Assembly: GCF_003850045.1 (NCBI RefSeq)
Contig: NZ_RQJX01000010.1
Coordinates: forward strand, 1 to 64,000
DNA length: 64,000 nucleotides
Direction: 5' to 3'
Origin: Aeromicrobium camelliae
GTDB taxonomy: Bacteria; Actinomycetota; Actinomycetes; Propionibacteriales; Nocardioidaceae
In this document: one piece after another, positions 53,798 to 64,000 of the stretch
How the letters are laid out: each line of letters starts with the position of its first letter
Numbering within the stretch: the first letter of the stretch is position 1
Translations under genes and position numbers: made by a program
The notes under the pieces: generated by a model
Database searches by the model: none
What the model saw: only the letters and a program-made list of their open reading frames with translations
What the model was told of the DNA's origin: nothing

Positions 53798-55530
53798 GAC
53801 GCGGCCTCCTGTTCGCTCAGCTGCGAGAGGACGATCTCGCGGTACACGTCGTTGTCGGCCATCAGTTCGTCGTGCGTTCCGGTGCCGACGACGTTGCCAC
53901 GGTCGAGCACGACGATGCGGTCGGCGTCGCGGATCGTGCTGATGCGCTGGGCGACGATCACCACGGCGGCGTCGGCCGTGACGTCGACGAGAGCGCGCCG
54001 CAGCGCGGCGTCGGTGGCGTAGTCGAGGGCCGAGAACGAGTCGTCGAACAAGTAGATCCGCGGCTGCTTGACGAGGGCGCGAGCGATGGCGAGCCGCTGG
54101 CGCTGGCCGCCGGAGACGTTGGAGCCGCCCTGTGTGATGGGGGCGTCGAGGCCGCCGGGCATGCGCTCGACGAAGTCGCGCGCCTGCGCGATCTCGAGGG
54201 CCCGCCACAGGTCATCGTCGGTGGCCTCGGGCCGGCCGAACTGGAGGTTCGACCGGATGGTGCCGCTGAACAGCACCGCCTTCTGCGGGACCAGCCCGAT
54301 CGCGGCCCACACGTCGGCGGGCCGCAGGTCGCGCACGTCGTGCCCGTCGAGCAGGACCCGGCCGCCGGTCACGTCGAACAGGCGGGTCATCAGTCCCAGC
54401 ACCGTCGACTTGCCGCTGCCGGTGCCACCGACGATCGCGGTGGTCTGCCCCGGCCGCACGACGAGGTCGGCGTCCCGGACCACGTCGTGCTCGGCGCCGG
54501 GGTAGGCGAACGAGGCGCCTTGCATGTCGATGCGGCCCTCCTCGATCCGGACCGCAGGAACGTCCGGGGTCATGTCGATGACCGGGGTGGTCCCCAGAAC
54601 CTCGCCGATGCGCTCGGCCGAGACCTGGGCTCGCGGCCACAGCATGAGCATGAACGTGGCCATCATGACCGCCATGAGGATCTGGATGAGGTAATTCTGG
54701 AACGCGGTGAGCGCGCCGACCTCGAGATCGCCGGAACCCACACGGTGAGCGCCCCAGCCGATCGCGAGGACGACCGAGAGGTTCATGATCCCCATGAGCA
54801 ACGGGAAGAATGTGCTCATCAGCCGGCCGGCGGAGATCGCGACATCGCGATACTGCGCGTTGGCCTCCGCGAACCGCTCGATCTCGTGCCGCTCCTTGAC
54901 GAAGGCCCGGATGACGCGGATGCCGGCGATCTGCTCGCGCATGATGCCGTTGATCGCGTCGATACGGGTCTGCATGAGCCGGAAGAGCGGCTGCATCCGC
55001 CGGATGATGAGGGCGAGGCTCACGATGAGGACCGGCAGCACGATCAGCAGGACGCCCGAGAGCTCGACGTCCTGGCGCAGCGCCATGACGAGCCCGCCGA
55101 CCGCGGTGATCGGAGCGGCGACCAGCATCGTCAGTCCCATGAACAGCAGCAGCTGCACCTGCTGGACGTCGTTCGTGGAGCGGGTGATGAGCGTGGGGGC
55201 GCCGAACTGGGCCATCTCGCGCGACCCGAAGCCCTCGACGGCGCCGTAGACGGCCGAGCGCAGATCGCGTCCGACCGCCATGGCGACCTTGGAGCCGATG
55301 TAGACCGCCACGACGTTGCAGACGACCTGCAGGACGGTGACGGCCATCATCAGACCGCCGACCCGCCAGATGTAACCGGTGTCGCCCTGGGCGACGCCGT
55401 CGTCGATGATGTCGGCGTTGAGCCCAGGCAGGTAGAGCGTCGCCATGGTCTGGATGAGCTGGAACAGGCATACGACCGCGACCTGCCAGCGGTACGGACG
55501 CAGGTGGCGACGCAGCAGTCCGATCAGCAC
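53794..55530 (-). CDS. ABC exporter half-transporter with degenerate ATPase site
   Basis: Partner half of 578 residues: six helices, then ATPase with Walker A VGGTGSGKSTVLGLMTRLFD, signature NVSGGQRQRLAIARALV and Walker B RIYLFDDSFSALDYATD, in which the catalytic glutamate is an aspartate, and the H-loop His is Gln (IVAQRISTIRDAD). Such a site binds but hardly hydrolyses ATP, which is typical of one half of heterodimers such as TM287/288 or LmrCD. GTG 55530 has TAGTCT 6 nt upstream. Confidence 0.92.
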   Translation of the reverse strand: MLIGLLRRHLRPYRWQVAVVCLFQLIQTMATLYLPGLNADIIDDGVAQGDTGYIWRVGGLMMAVTVLQVVCNVVAVYIGSKVAMAVGRDLRSAVYGAVEGFGSREMAQFGAPTLITRSTNDVQQVQLLLFMGLTMLVAAPITAVGGLVMALRQDVELSGVLLIVLPVLIVSLALIIRRMQPLFRLMQTRIDAINGIMREQIAGIRVIRAFVKERHEIERFAEANAQYRDVAISAGRLMSTFFPLLMGIMNLSVVLAIGWGAHRVGSGDLEVGALTAFQNYLIQILMAVMMATFMLMLWPRAQVSAERIGEVLGTTPVIDMTPDVPAVRIEEGRIDMQGASFAYPGAEHDVVRDADLVVRPGQTTAIVGGTGSGKSTVLGLMTRLFDVTGGRVLLDGHDVRDLRPADVWAAIGLVPQKAVLFSGTIRSNLQFGRPEATDDDLWRALEIAQARDFVERMPGGLDAPITQGGSNVSGGQRQRLAIARALVKQPRIYLFDDSFSALDYATDAALRRALVDVTADAAVVIVAQRISTIRDADRIVVLDRGNVVGTGTHDELMADNDVYREIVLSQLSEQEAAS

Positions 55531-55536
55531 CTCGTC

Positions 55537-55542
55537 AGACTA
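55537..55542 (-). promoter_or_regulatory. -10 element for the ABC exporter pair
   Basis: TAGTCT, 6 nt before the GTG at 55530. Confidence 0.5.
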
Positions 55543-55565
55543 CGACCCCGTGCCGACAACGAGGA

Positions 55566-56078
55566 TCAGACCGTCCGTTCGGGGATCTGGTAGCGCCGCA
55601 GGAACGCACGCGCGATGTCCTCCGGTGTCAGCGTGATGTCGAAGACGCCGCCGTTCTCGTCGGGCTCGAGCGGTTCCAGCGTGTCCTGCTGTGACTGCAG
55701 CAGCGAGGCCGGCATGAAGTGATCGCGGTGCTCCATCCGCTCACGGATGAGCTCGTGGTCGCCCACGAGATGCAGGAAGATGGTGCGCGGCGCGTGACGC
55801 GTCAGCACGTCGCGATAGACCCGCCGCAGGGCCGAGCAACTGATGACTCCGCCGCGCTCGTCATGATCGGCAAGCCAGCGACCGATGTCCTCGAGCCAGG
55901 GCCAACGGTCCTCGTCGGTCAACGCGATCCCTTGCGACATCTTCTCGACGTTCGCGGCCGGGTGGAAGTCGTCCCCGTCCGCGTACTCCACGTCGACCAG
56001 GTCGGCGACCGCGTGGCCCACGGCGGACTTGCCCGTGCCCGAGATCCCCATGACGACGACGAGGGGCGGTGCGGTCAT
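55566..56078 (-). CDS. gntK: gluconokinase
   Basis: Phosphorylates gluconate to 6-phosphogluconate for the pentose phosphate pathway. The 170-residue protein has P-loop VVVMGISGTGKSAVG (key GISGTGKS), YADGDDFHPAANVEKMSQGIALTDEDRWPWL (substrate motif DGDxFHPxxNVxKM), SCSALRRVYRDVLT and REHFMP-like RDHFMPASLLQSQQDTLEPL. Length fits the GntK family. No gluconate permease is nearby; TAGGGT 7 nt upstream suggests its own promoter. Confidence 0.93.
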   Translation of the reverse strand: MTAPPLVVVMGISGTGKSAVGHAVADLVDVEYADGDDFHPAANVEKMSQGIALTDEDRWPWLEDIGRWLADHDERGGVISCSALRRVYRDVLTRHAPRTIFLHLVGDHELIRERMEHRDHFMPASLLQSQQDTLEPLEPDENGGVFDITLTPEDIARAFLRRYQIPERTV

Positions 56079-56085
56079 GGTGACG

Positions 56086-56091
56086 ACCCTA
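56086..56091 (-). promoter_or_regulatory. -10 element for gntK
   Basis: TAGGGT, 7 nt before the ATG at 56078. Confidence 0.5.
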
Positions 56092-56149
56092 GGTCGACTC
56101 GACCGCGGACGCCAGACCGGCCGCTCCGGTCACGCGACCCGGTTCCGCG

Positions 56150-56202
56150 AGTGGCGCAATATGGGGCCTTTTCGGGCTCGAACAGCCCCAGATTGCGCCA
56201 CT
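56150..56202. repeat. long imperfect hairpin between gntK and the DsbA-like gene
   Basis: Arms 56150-56167 and 56185-56202 pair over 18 bp with one mismatch; a smaller TTCG/CGAA pair nests in the loop. The TTGCGCCA core of the arm appears again, directly repeated, at 56214-56221. It may terminate the upstream gene or be an interspersed repeat. Confidence 0.65.
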
Positions 56203-56265
56203 GGGTCACCACTTTGCGCCATTCGCGGGGAAGGGCGTGAATGCACGGCGGCCGAAGTACGGTGG

Positions 56266-56925
56266 TCAGTCCTCCAGGGCCGCGACGATGGCGCGTTCGA
56301 GGTCGCCCAGCGACGTGAGCTCGACCGGCTTGCCGTCGACGAAGAAGGTCGGCGTGCCGTCGACGCCGAGGGCGCGTCCGGCCTCGAAGTCGGCGGCGAC
56401 GCGCAGCACCGTCGCATCGTCGGCCACCGCGGCGTCATAGGCCGCCATATCGAGCCCGAGTTCGACCGCGTACTCACGGAACACCGGCGCCCTGTCCACG
56501 TCACCGGCCTCGGCCCATTCGGCCTGCCGGTTCAGCAGCATCCGATACATGTCCTCGAGCCGGTCCTGTTGCGCGGCCGCCTCGATTGCGAGCGCCGCAG
56601 GAACCGAGTTGGAATGTCCGGGCATCGGGAAGTAGCGCAGGGCGAAGGCCATCCGATCGCCGTACGCGCCGCGGAGTCGCTCGACCTCCGGGTGGAACGC
56701 GCGGCACACCTCGCACTCGAAGTCGATGAACTCCACGACGGTGACCTCGGCGCCGTCGGGACGGTCGAGGAAGCGGGTGTCGGCGGCCACCACGCCGGGT
56801 GCGGCACCGGCAGGCGTGCTGCGAGGTCCGGCGTCACGCTCGGTCCACGCCGCCAGCGCCCCGACGACCGTGAGAGCGACGAGAACGACGACGCCGCTGA
56901 TGAGGACGCGCCCGCGAGGGGTCAT
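56266..56925 (-). CDS. DsbA-family thiol-disulfide oxidoreductase, membrane-anchored
   Basis: 219-residue protein with an N-terminal membrane helix (residues 7-27) and a thioredoxin-like domain: VTVVEFIDFECEVCRAFHPEVE gives the active-site C71-E-V-C74, helical insertion with FALRYFPMPGHSNSV, and the cis-Pro segment GVDGTPTFFVDGKPV. It should oxidise or isomerise disulfides outside the membrane, similar to actinobacterial DsbA/DsbF-like proteins. ATG overlaps the ffh stop by one base, so export targeting and disulfide formation genes are co-expressed. Confidence 0.9.
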   Translation of the reverse strand: MTPRGRVLISGVVVLVALTVVGALAAWTERDAGPRSTPAGAAPGVVAADTRFLDRPDGAEVTVVEFIDFECEVCRAFHPEVERLRGAYGDRMAFALRYFPMPGHSNSVPAALAIEAAAQQDRLEDMYRMLLNRQAEWAEAGDVDRAPVFREYAVELGLDMAAYDAAVADDATVLRVAADFEAGRALGVDGTPTFFVDGKPVELTSLGDLERAIVAALED

Positions 56926-58478
56926 CAGAGCAGGTCGCGCAGTTCCTTGGGCAGCTCGAAGTCGCCACCGGCGGACTGGTCGTAGCCGAACGCAGCCGCA
57001 CCATCGGGCTTCTTCTCCGGCGCCTGCTGCGCCTGGGCGGCGCGCTTGGCCGGGTTACCCGAGACCTTCTTGCCCTTCTTGCCCTTCTTGGACTGCGGCT
57101 TCTGTTTGGCGCCGGCCCGCTTGCTGACGCCGGGCAGACCGGGCATCCCGCCCATCCCGGGCATCTGCGGCATCCCGCCGCCCTTGGCCATCTTCTGCAT
57201 CATCTTGCTGGCCTCGAAGAACCGGGTGACGAGCTGGTTCACGTCGCTGACCTGCGTGCCCGAGCCCCGGGCGATACGGGCGCGGCGGGAGCCGTCGATG
57301 ATCTTCGGGTTCTCGCGCTCGGCCGGCGTCATCGAGCGGATGATCGCCTTGATCTTGTCGACCTCGCGCTCGTCGAAGTTGGCCAGCTGGTCCTTGAACT
57401 GGCCCATGCCGGGCATCATGCCCAGCAACTTGGTCATCGAGCCCATCTTGGCGAGGGCTTCCATCTGCTGGAGGAAGTCCGAGAGGGTGAATGTTCCGCC
57501 GGCGACCTTCTCGGCGGCCTTGGCCGCCTCCTCGGCGTCGAACGCCTTCTCCGCCTGCTCGATGAGGGTGAGGACGTCGCCCATGTCGAGGATGCGCGAG
57601 GCCATCCGGTCCGGGTGGAAGACGTCGAAGTCGTCGAGCTTCTCACCGGTCGAGGCGAACATGATCGGCCGTCCGGTGACCGAGCGGACCGACAGCGCGG
57701 CACCGCCTCGGGCGTCGCCGTCGAGCTTGGACAGGACGACGCCGGTGAAGTCGACGCCCTCGAGGAAGGCCTGCGCGGTGCCGACCGCGTCCTGACCGAT
57801 CATCGCGTCGATGACGAACAGCACTTCGTCGGGGTTGACCGCAGCGCGGATGTCGGCGGCCTGCTGCATGAGTTCGGCGTCGATGCCGAGGCGGCCCGCG
57901 GTGTCGACCACGACGACGTCATGCAGCGTCCGCTTGGCCTCGGTGATCGCATCGCGGGCGACCTGCACCGGGTCGCCCACGCCGTTGCCCGGCTGGGGCG
58001 CGTAGACGGTGACCCCGGCCTGTTCACCGACGACCTGAAGCTGATTGACGGCGTTCGGACGCTGGAGGTCGGCCGCGACGAGCATGGGCGAGTTGCCCTG
58101 CTCCTTGAGCCACTTGCCGAGCTTGCCGGCGAGGGTCGTCTTACCGGCACCTTGGAGGCCGGCGAGCATGATGACGGTCGGCGGGTTCTTGGCGAACCGG
58201 ATGCGCCGCGTCTCACCGCCGAGGATGCCGACGAGCTCGTCGTTGACGATCTTGATGACCTGCTGCGCCGGGTTGAGCGCCTGGCTGACCTCGGCGCCGC
58301 GCGCCCGCTCCTTGACGTTCGCGATGAACTCGCGCACCACGGGCACGGCCACGTCGGCGTCGAGCAGCGCGACCCGGATCTCCCGGGCGACCTGGTCGAT
58401 ATCGGCGTCGGACAGCTTGCCCTTGCCGCGGAGCGTCTTGAACGCCGACTGGAGCCGGTCTTGGAGCGAATCGAACAT
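56925..58478 (-). CDS. ffh: signal recognition particle protein Ffh
   Basis: SRP54 GTPase that, with 4.5S RNA, targets nascent membrane proteins to FtsY. The 517-residue protein has the N domain, G domain with LAGLQGAGKTTLAGKLGKWL (G1), DTAGRLGIDAELM (G3), LSKLDGDARGGAALS (G4) and a Met-rich M domain with KLLGMMPGMGQ and the RRARIARGSGTQVSDVN RNA-binding helix-loop. A Gly/Met/Lys-rich C-terminal tail makes it longer than 450 residues. ATG 58478 fits; a 38-codon longer frame has no homology. Confidence 0.97.
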   Translation of the reverse strand: MFDSLQDRLQSAFKTLRGKGKLSDADIDQVAREIRVALLDADVAVPVVREFIANVKERARGAEVSQALNPAQQVIKIVNDELVGILGGETRRIRFAKNPPTVIMLAGLQGAGKTTLAGKLGKWLKEQGNSPMLVAADLQRPNAVNQLQVVGEQAGVTVYAPQPGNGVGDPVQVARDAITEAKRTLHDVVVVDTAGRLGIDAELMQQAADIRAAVNPDEVLFVIDAMIGQDAVGTAQAFLEGVDFTGVVLSKLDGDARGGAALSVRSVTGRPIMFASTGEKLDDFDVFHPDRMASRILDMGDVLTLIEQAEKAFDAEEAAKAAEKVAGGTFTLSDFLQQMEALAKMGSMTKLLGMMPGMGQFKDQLANFDEREVDKIKAIIRSMTPAERENPKIIDGSRRARIARGSGTQVSDVNQLVTRFFEASKMMQKMAKGGGMPQMPGMGGMPGLPGVSKRAGAKQKPQSKKGKKGKKVSGNPAKRAAQAQQAPEKKPDGAAAFGYDQSAGGDFELPKELRDLL

Positions 58479-58539
58479 AGGGCTCCAGGGTATCCGAGGG
58501 TGCGCAGTCCCCCGGCCGACCTCCCCGGTGCCGCAGCGT

Positions 58540-62479
<3,940 letters not shown>

Positions 62480-62540
62480 GGAACCTCCCCTTGGGACGAC
62501 AGGGACGCGATTGCGCCCTGTCCCACAGTGGGGTTCCGCC

Positions 62541-62578
62541 GTTTCGCGATCGGCACGCGTCTGTTGCGATCACGTGAC
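62541..62578 (-). promoter_or_regulatory. GlnR-type box upstream of amtB-glnB-glnD
   Basis: Minus-strand sense: GTCAC-n6-GCAAC-n6-GTGCC-n6-GAAAC, four half-sites with an 11-bp period, 62-99 bp before the ATG. All four fit GTnAC/GnAAC with one mismatch (GTGCC). Confidence 0.7.
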
Positions 62579-62607
62579 GAGCGAGCGGCCGATGTTACGG
62601 CTCGATG

Positions 62608-63798
62608 TCAGGCGAGCAGCGCGTCGACGAACTCTTCGGCGTCGAACGGCGCGAGGTCGTCCGCGCCCTCCCCCAGGCCCACGAACTTGACCGGGGCGCC
62701 GAGGGCACGCTGGACGGCGATGACGATGCCGCCCTTCGCGGTGCCGTCGAGTTTCGTCAGGACGATGCCGGTGACGTCGACGACCTCGGAGAACACGCGT
62801 GCCTGGGTGAGGCCGTTCTGCCCGGTGGTGGCGTCGATGACCAGCAGGACCTCGGTGACCGGCGCCTGCTTCTCGATGACCCGCTTGACCTTGCCGAGTT
62901 CGTCCATGAGGCCGGCCTTCGTGTGCAGGCGGCCGGCGGTGTCGACGAGCACCACGTCCGTGCCGTCGGCGATGCCCTGTTTGACGGCGTCGAACCCGAC
63001 ACTGGCGGGGTCGCCGCCCTCCGGGCCGCGCACGGTCGGGACGCCGACCCGCTCGCCCCAGGTCTGGAGCTGGTCGGCGGCCGCCGCGCGGAAGGTGTCC
63101 GCCGCGCCGAGCAGGACGGTCTTGTCCTCGGCGACCAGGACCCGCGCGAGGCGGCCGACGGTCGTGGTCTTGCCCGTGCCGTTGACGCCGACGACGAGCA
63201 CCACGCCCGGCTTGCCGTCATCGCCGGTGGACTTCAGGGAGCGGTCGAGCGAGGGACCGACCACGCCGATGAGCTCCTCGCGGAGGATCTCGCGCGCGCG
63301 TGCCGGGTCGGACACGCCCTCGACGCGAAGGCGGTTGCGGAGGTTGTCGACGAGCTCGCGCGTCGGCTCGACGCCGACGTCGGCCGCCAGCAGGGTGTCC
63401 TCGAGCTCCTCCCAGTCGTCCTCGGTGAGGTCGCCGCCGCCGAGGAGGCTCAGCAGTCCGCGACCGAGGCTGCTCTGCGAACGGGCGAGACGGGCGCGCA
63501 GGCGCACGAGCCGGCCCTGCGGCGCCTCGGGACGCTCGATCGCGGGCGCGGCCGGAGCCGCGGGAGTCTCCGGCTCGGCCGGCACCTCGACGATCTCGAC
63601 GAAGTCGTCCTCGAGCAGCCCGTCGTCGACGGGGCCGGGCTCGGGCTCCTCCGGATGCTCGATCGTGCGCTCGGTGATGGCGTCGAGCTCGTCCGGCGGC
63701 GGCAGGCCGCGGCTCTTGCGCGAGACGAGAAGTCCGATGCCGGCGCCGGCCAGCACGACGACGCCGATGAGCAGGGCGATGAGCAGTTCCGTGGTCAC
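62608..63798 (-). CDS. ftsY: signal recognition particle receptor FtsY
   Basis: SRP receptor GTPase. The 396-residue protein has an N-terminal membrane helix (LLIALLIGVVVLAGAGIGLLV), an acidic linker, the N domain, then G domain motifs VVGVNGTGKTTTVGRLA (G1), LVDTAGRLHTKAGLM (G3), LTKLDGTAKGGI (G4), and the end GLGEGADDLAPFDAEEFVDALL. The helix replaces the A domain of E. coli. GTG 63798 has TAGGGT 6 nt upstream, which includes the stop of the preceding gene. Confidence 0.97.
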   Translation of the reverse strand: MTTELLIALLIGVVVLAGAGIGLLVSRKSRGLPPPDELDAITERTIEHPEEPEPGPVDDGLLEDDFVEIVEVPAEPETPAAPAAPAIERPEAPQGRLVRLRARLARSQSSLGRGLLSLLGGGDLTEDDWEELEDTLLAADVGVEPTRELVDNLRNRLRVEGVSDPARAREILREELIGVVGPSLDRSLKSTGDDGKPGVVLVVGVNGTGKTTTVGRLARVLVAEDKTVLLGAADTFRAAAADQLQTWGERVGVPTVRGPEGGDPASVGFDAVKQGIADGTDVVLVDTAGRLHTKAGLMDELGKVKRVIEKQAPVTEVLLVIDATTGQNGLTQARVFSEVVDVTGIVLTKLDGTAKGGIVIAVQRALGAPVKFVGLGEGADDLAPFDAEEFVDALLA

Positions 63799-63804
63799 AC
63801 GACC

Positions 63805-63810
63805 ACCCTA
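63805..63810 (-). promoter_or_regulatory. -10 element for ftsY
   Basis: TAGGGT, 6 nt before the GTG at 63798; its TAG is also the stop of the neighbouring ABC gene. Confidence 0.45.
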
Positions 63811-64000
63811 TGAGGTCGCGGCCGTCACGGCGGGGACCGCCTCCGCGCCGAGGGTCACCACCTGACCGAACCGCGCGAGGACCTCCGGCGCGTGCGTGAT
63901 CACCACGACGGTGCGGTGCGGCACGAGCGCGAGGATGTCGTCCATCAGGGCGTCCGCGGTCGGCCGGTCGAGGTGTTCGGTCGGCTCGTCGACGATGACG
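63808..64000 (-). CDS. ABC transporter ATP-binding protein, C-terminal end (CydC-like), cut by window edge
   Basis: Only the last 63 residues are present: VIVDEPTEHLDRPTADALM (Walker B and D-loop: D-E-P-T-E-H-L-D), then HRTVVVITHAPEVLARFGQV with the H-loop histidine, and a short tail ending VTAATS. The E-H-L-D form of the D-loop and the short tail are those of CydC of the CydDC thiol exporter needed for cytochrome bd, but other ABC exporters are possible. The gene stops 9 nt before ftsY starts; the rest is outside the window. Confidence 0.7.
   Translation of the reverse strand, partial: VIVDEPTEHLDRPTADALMDDILALVPHRTVVVITHAPEVLARFGQVVTLGAEAVPAVTAATS

Noticed and set aside
53794-55530. Degenerate ATPase taken as a pseudogene
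   Set aside because: The frame is intact, all other motifs are kept, and such asymmetry is typical for heterodimeric exporters.

Overview
The window comes from a high-GC actinobacterium (Actinomycetota). Gene order and small lineage proteins (DUF2469, YlxR, the DUF4081-type GNAT, a two-gene DUF4439 unit, an Amt-GlnB-GlnD operon) point to Propionibacteriales, probably a Nocardioidaceae member such as Aeromicrobium or Nocardioides. That placement is inference; no rRNA gene is present to settle it. Coding density is very high, no gene-free stretch exceeds about 210 bases, and I found no tRNA, rRNA or CRISPR array.

Backbone: from 2800 to the right edge, nearly all core genes lie on the minus strand in the conserved actinobacterial order. 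Read right to left they are: a CydC-like ABC protein (cut by the edge), ftsY, amtB-glnB-glnD, ffh, a DsbA-like gene, rpsP-KH-rimM-trmD, rplS, lepB-rnhB-DUF2469, yraN-comM-dprA, xerC, rpsB-tsf, pyrH-frr-cdsA-rlmN, dxr-rseP-ispG, a GNAT gene, proS, rimP-nusA-ylxR-infB-rbfA-truB, a phospholipase D gene, ribF, rpsO, pnp and dapB. Together they cover ribosome assembly, translation initiation and recycling, protein targeting and export, RNA decay, isoprenoid, phospholipid, flavin and lysine synthesis, and nitrogen signalling.

Modules set into this backbone: (1) 1-2781, an IS3-family end beside a possible gene remnant, then a tight plus-strand run of two paralogous membrane proteins, a GNAT and AzlC-AzlD. 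(2) 14871-15703, a secreted protein plus a DUF4439 protein. (3) 22098-25704, an ABC ATPase/permease pair divergent from a NarL-type two-component system. (4) 25714-26897, an enoyl-CoA hydratase coupled to an unusually short AMP-binding-like protein. (5) 32558-33544, an M23 peptidase with two peptidase domains. (6) 34477-41096, a complete molybdenum-cofactor and molybdate-uptake island: HTH-TOBE regulator, modA, a fused modB-modC, moaA and moaD leftward; moeA, moaC, moaB/mog and moaE rightward, from a 60-bp divergent promoter. (7) 48430-49775, a second ammonium transporter with its own control site. (8) 51905-56078, a heterodimeric ABC exporter and gluconokinase.

Regulation visible in the sequence: many genes at the head of transcription units lack a Shine-Dalgarno site and instead have a TAnnnT hexamer 6-7 nt before the start codon, as in leaderless actinobacterial transcripts. 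Both ammonium transporter genes carry upstream half-sites repeated every 11 bp that match the GlnR pattern. Strong hairpins follow pnp, rpsO, tsf and rplS; a very long hairpin separates infB from rbfA; and a short hairpin covers part of the infB ribosome-binding site.

I see no single gene cluster that looks like an unknown defence or biosynthetic system. The less ordinary features are the ModB-ModC fusion and its compact divergent promoter, the double-M23 protein with a degenerate first domain, the paired GlnR-type boxes, a probable CTG start for glnD, and two unexplained long hairpins.
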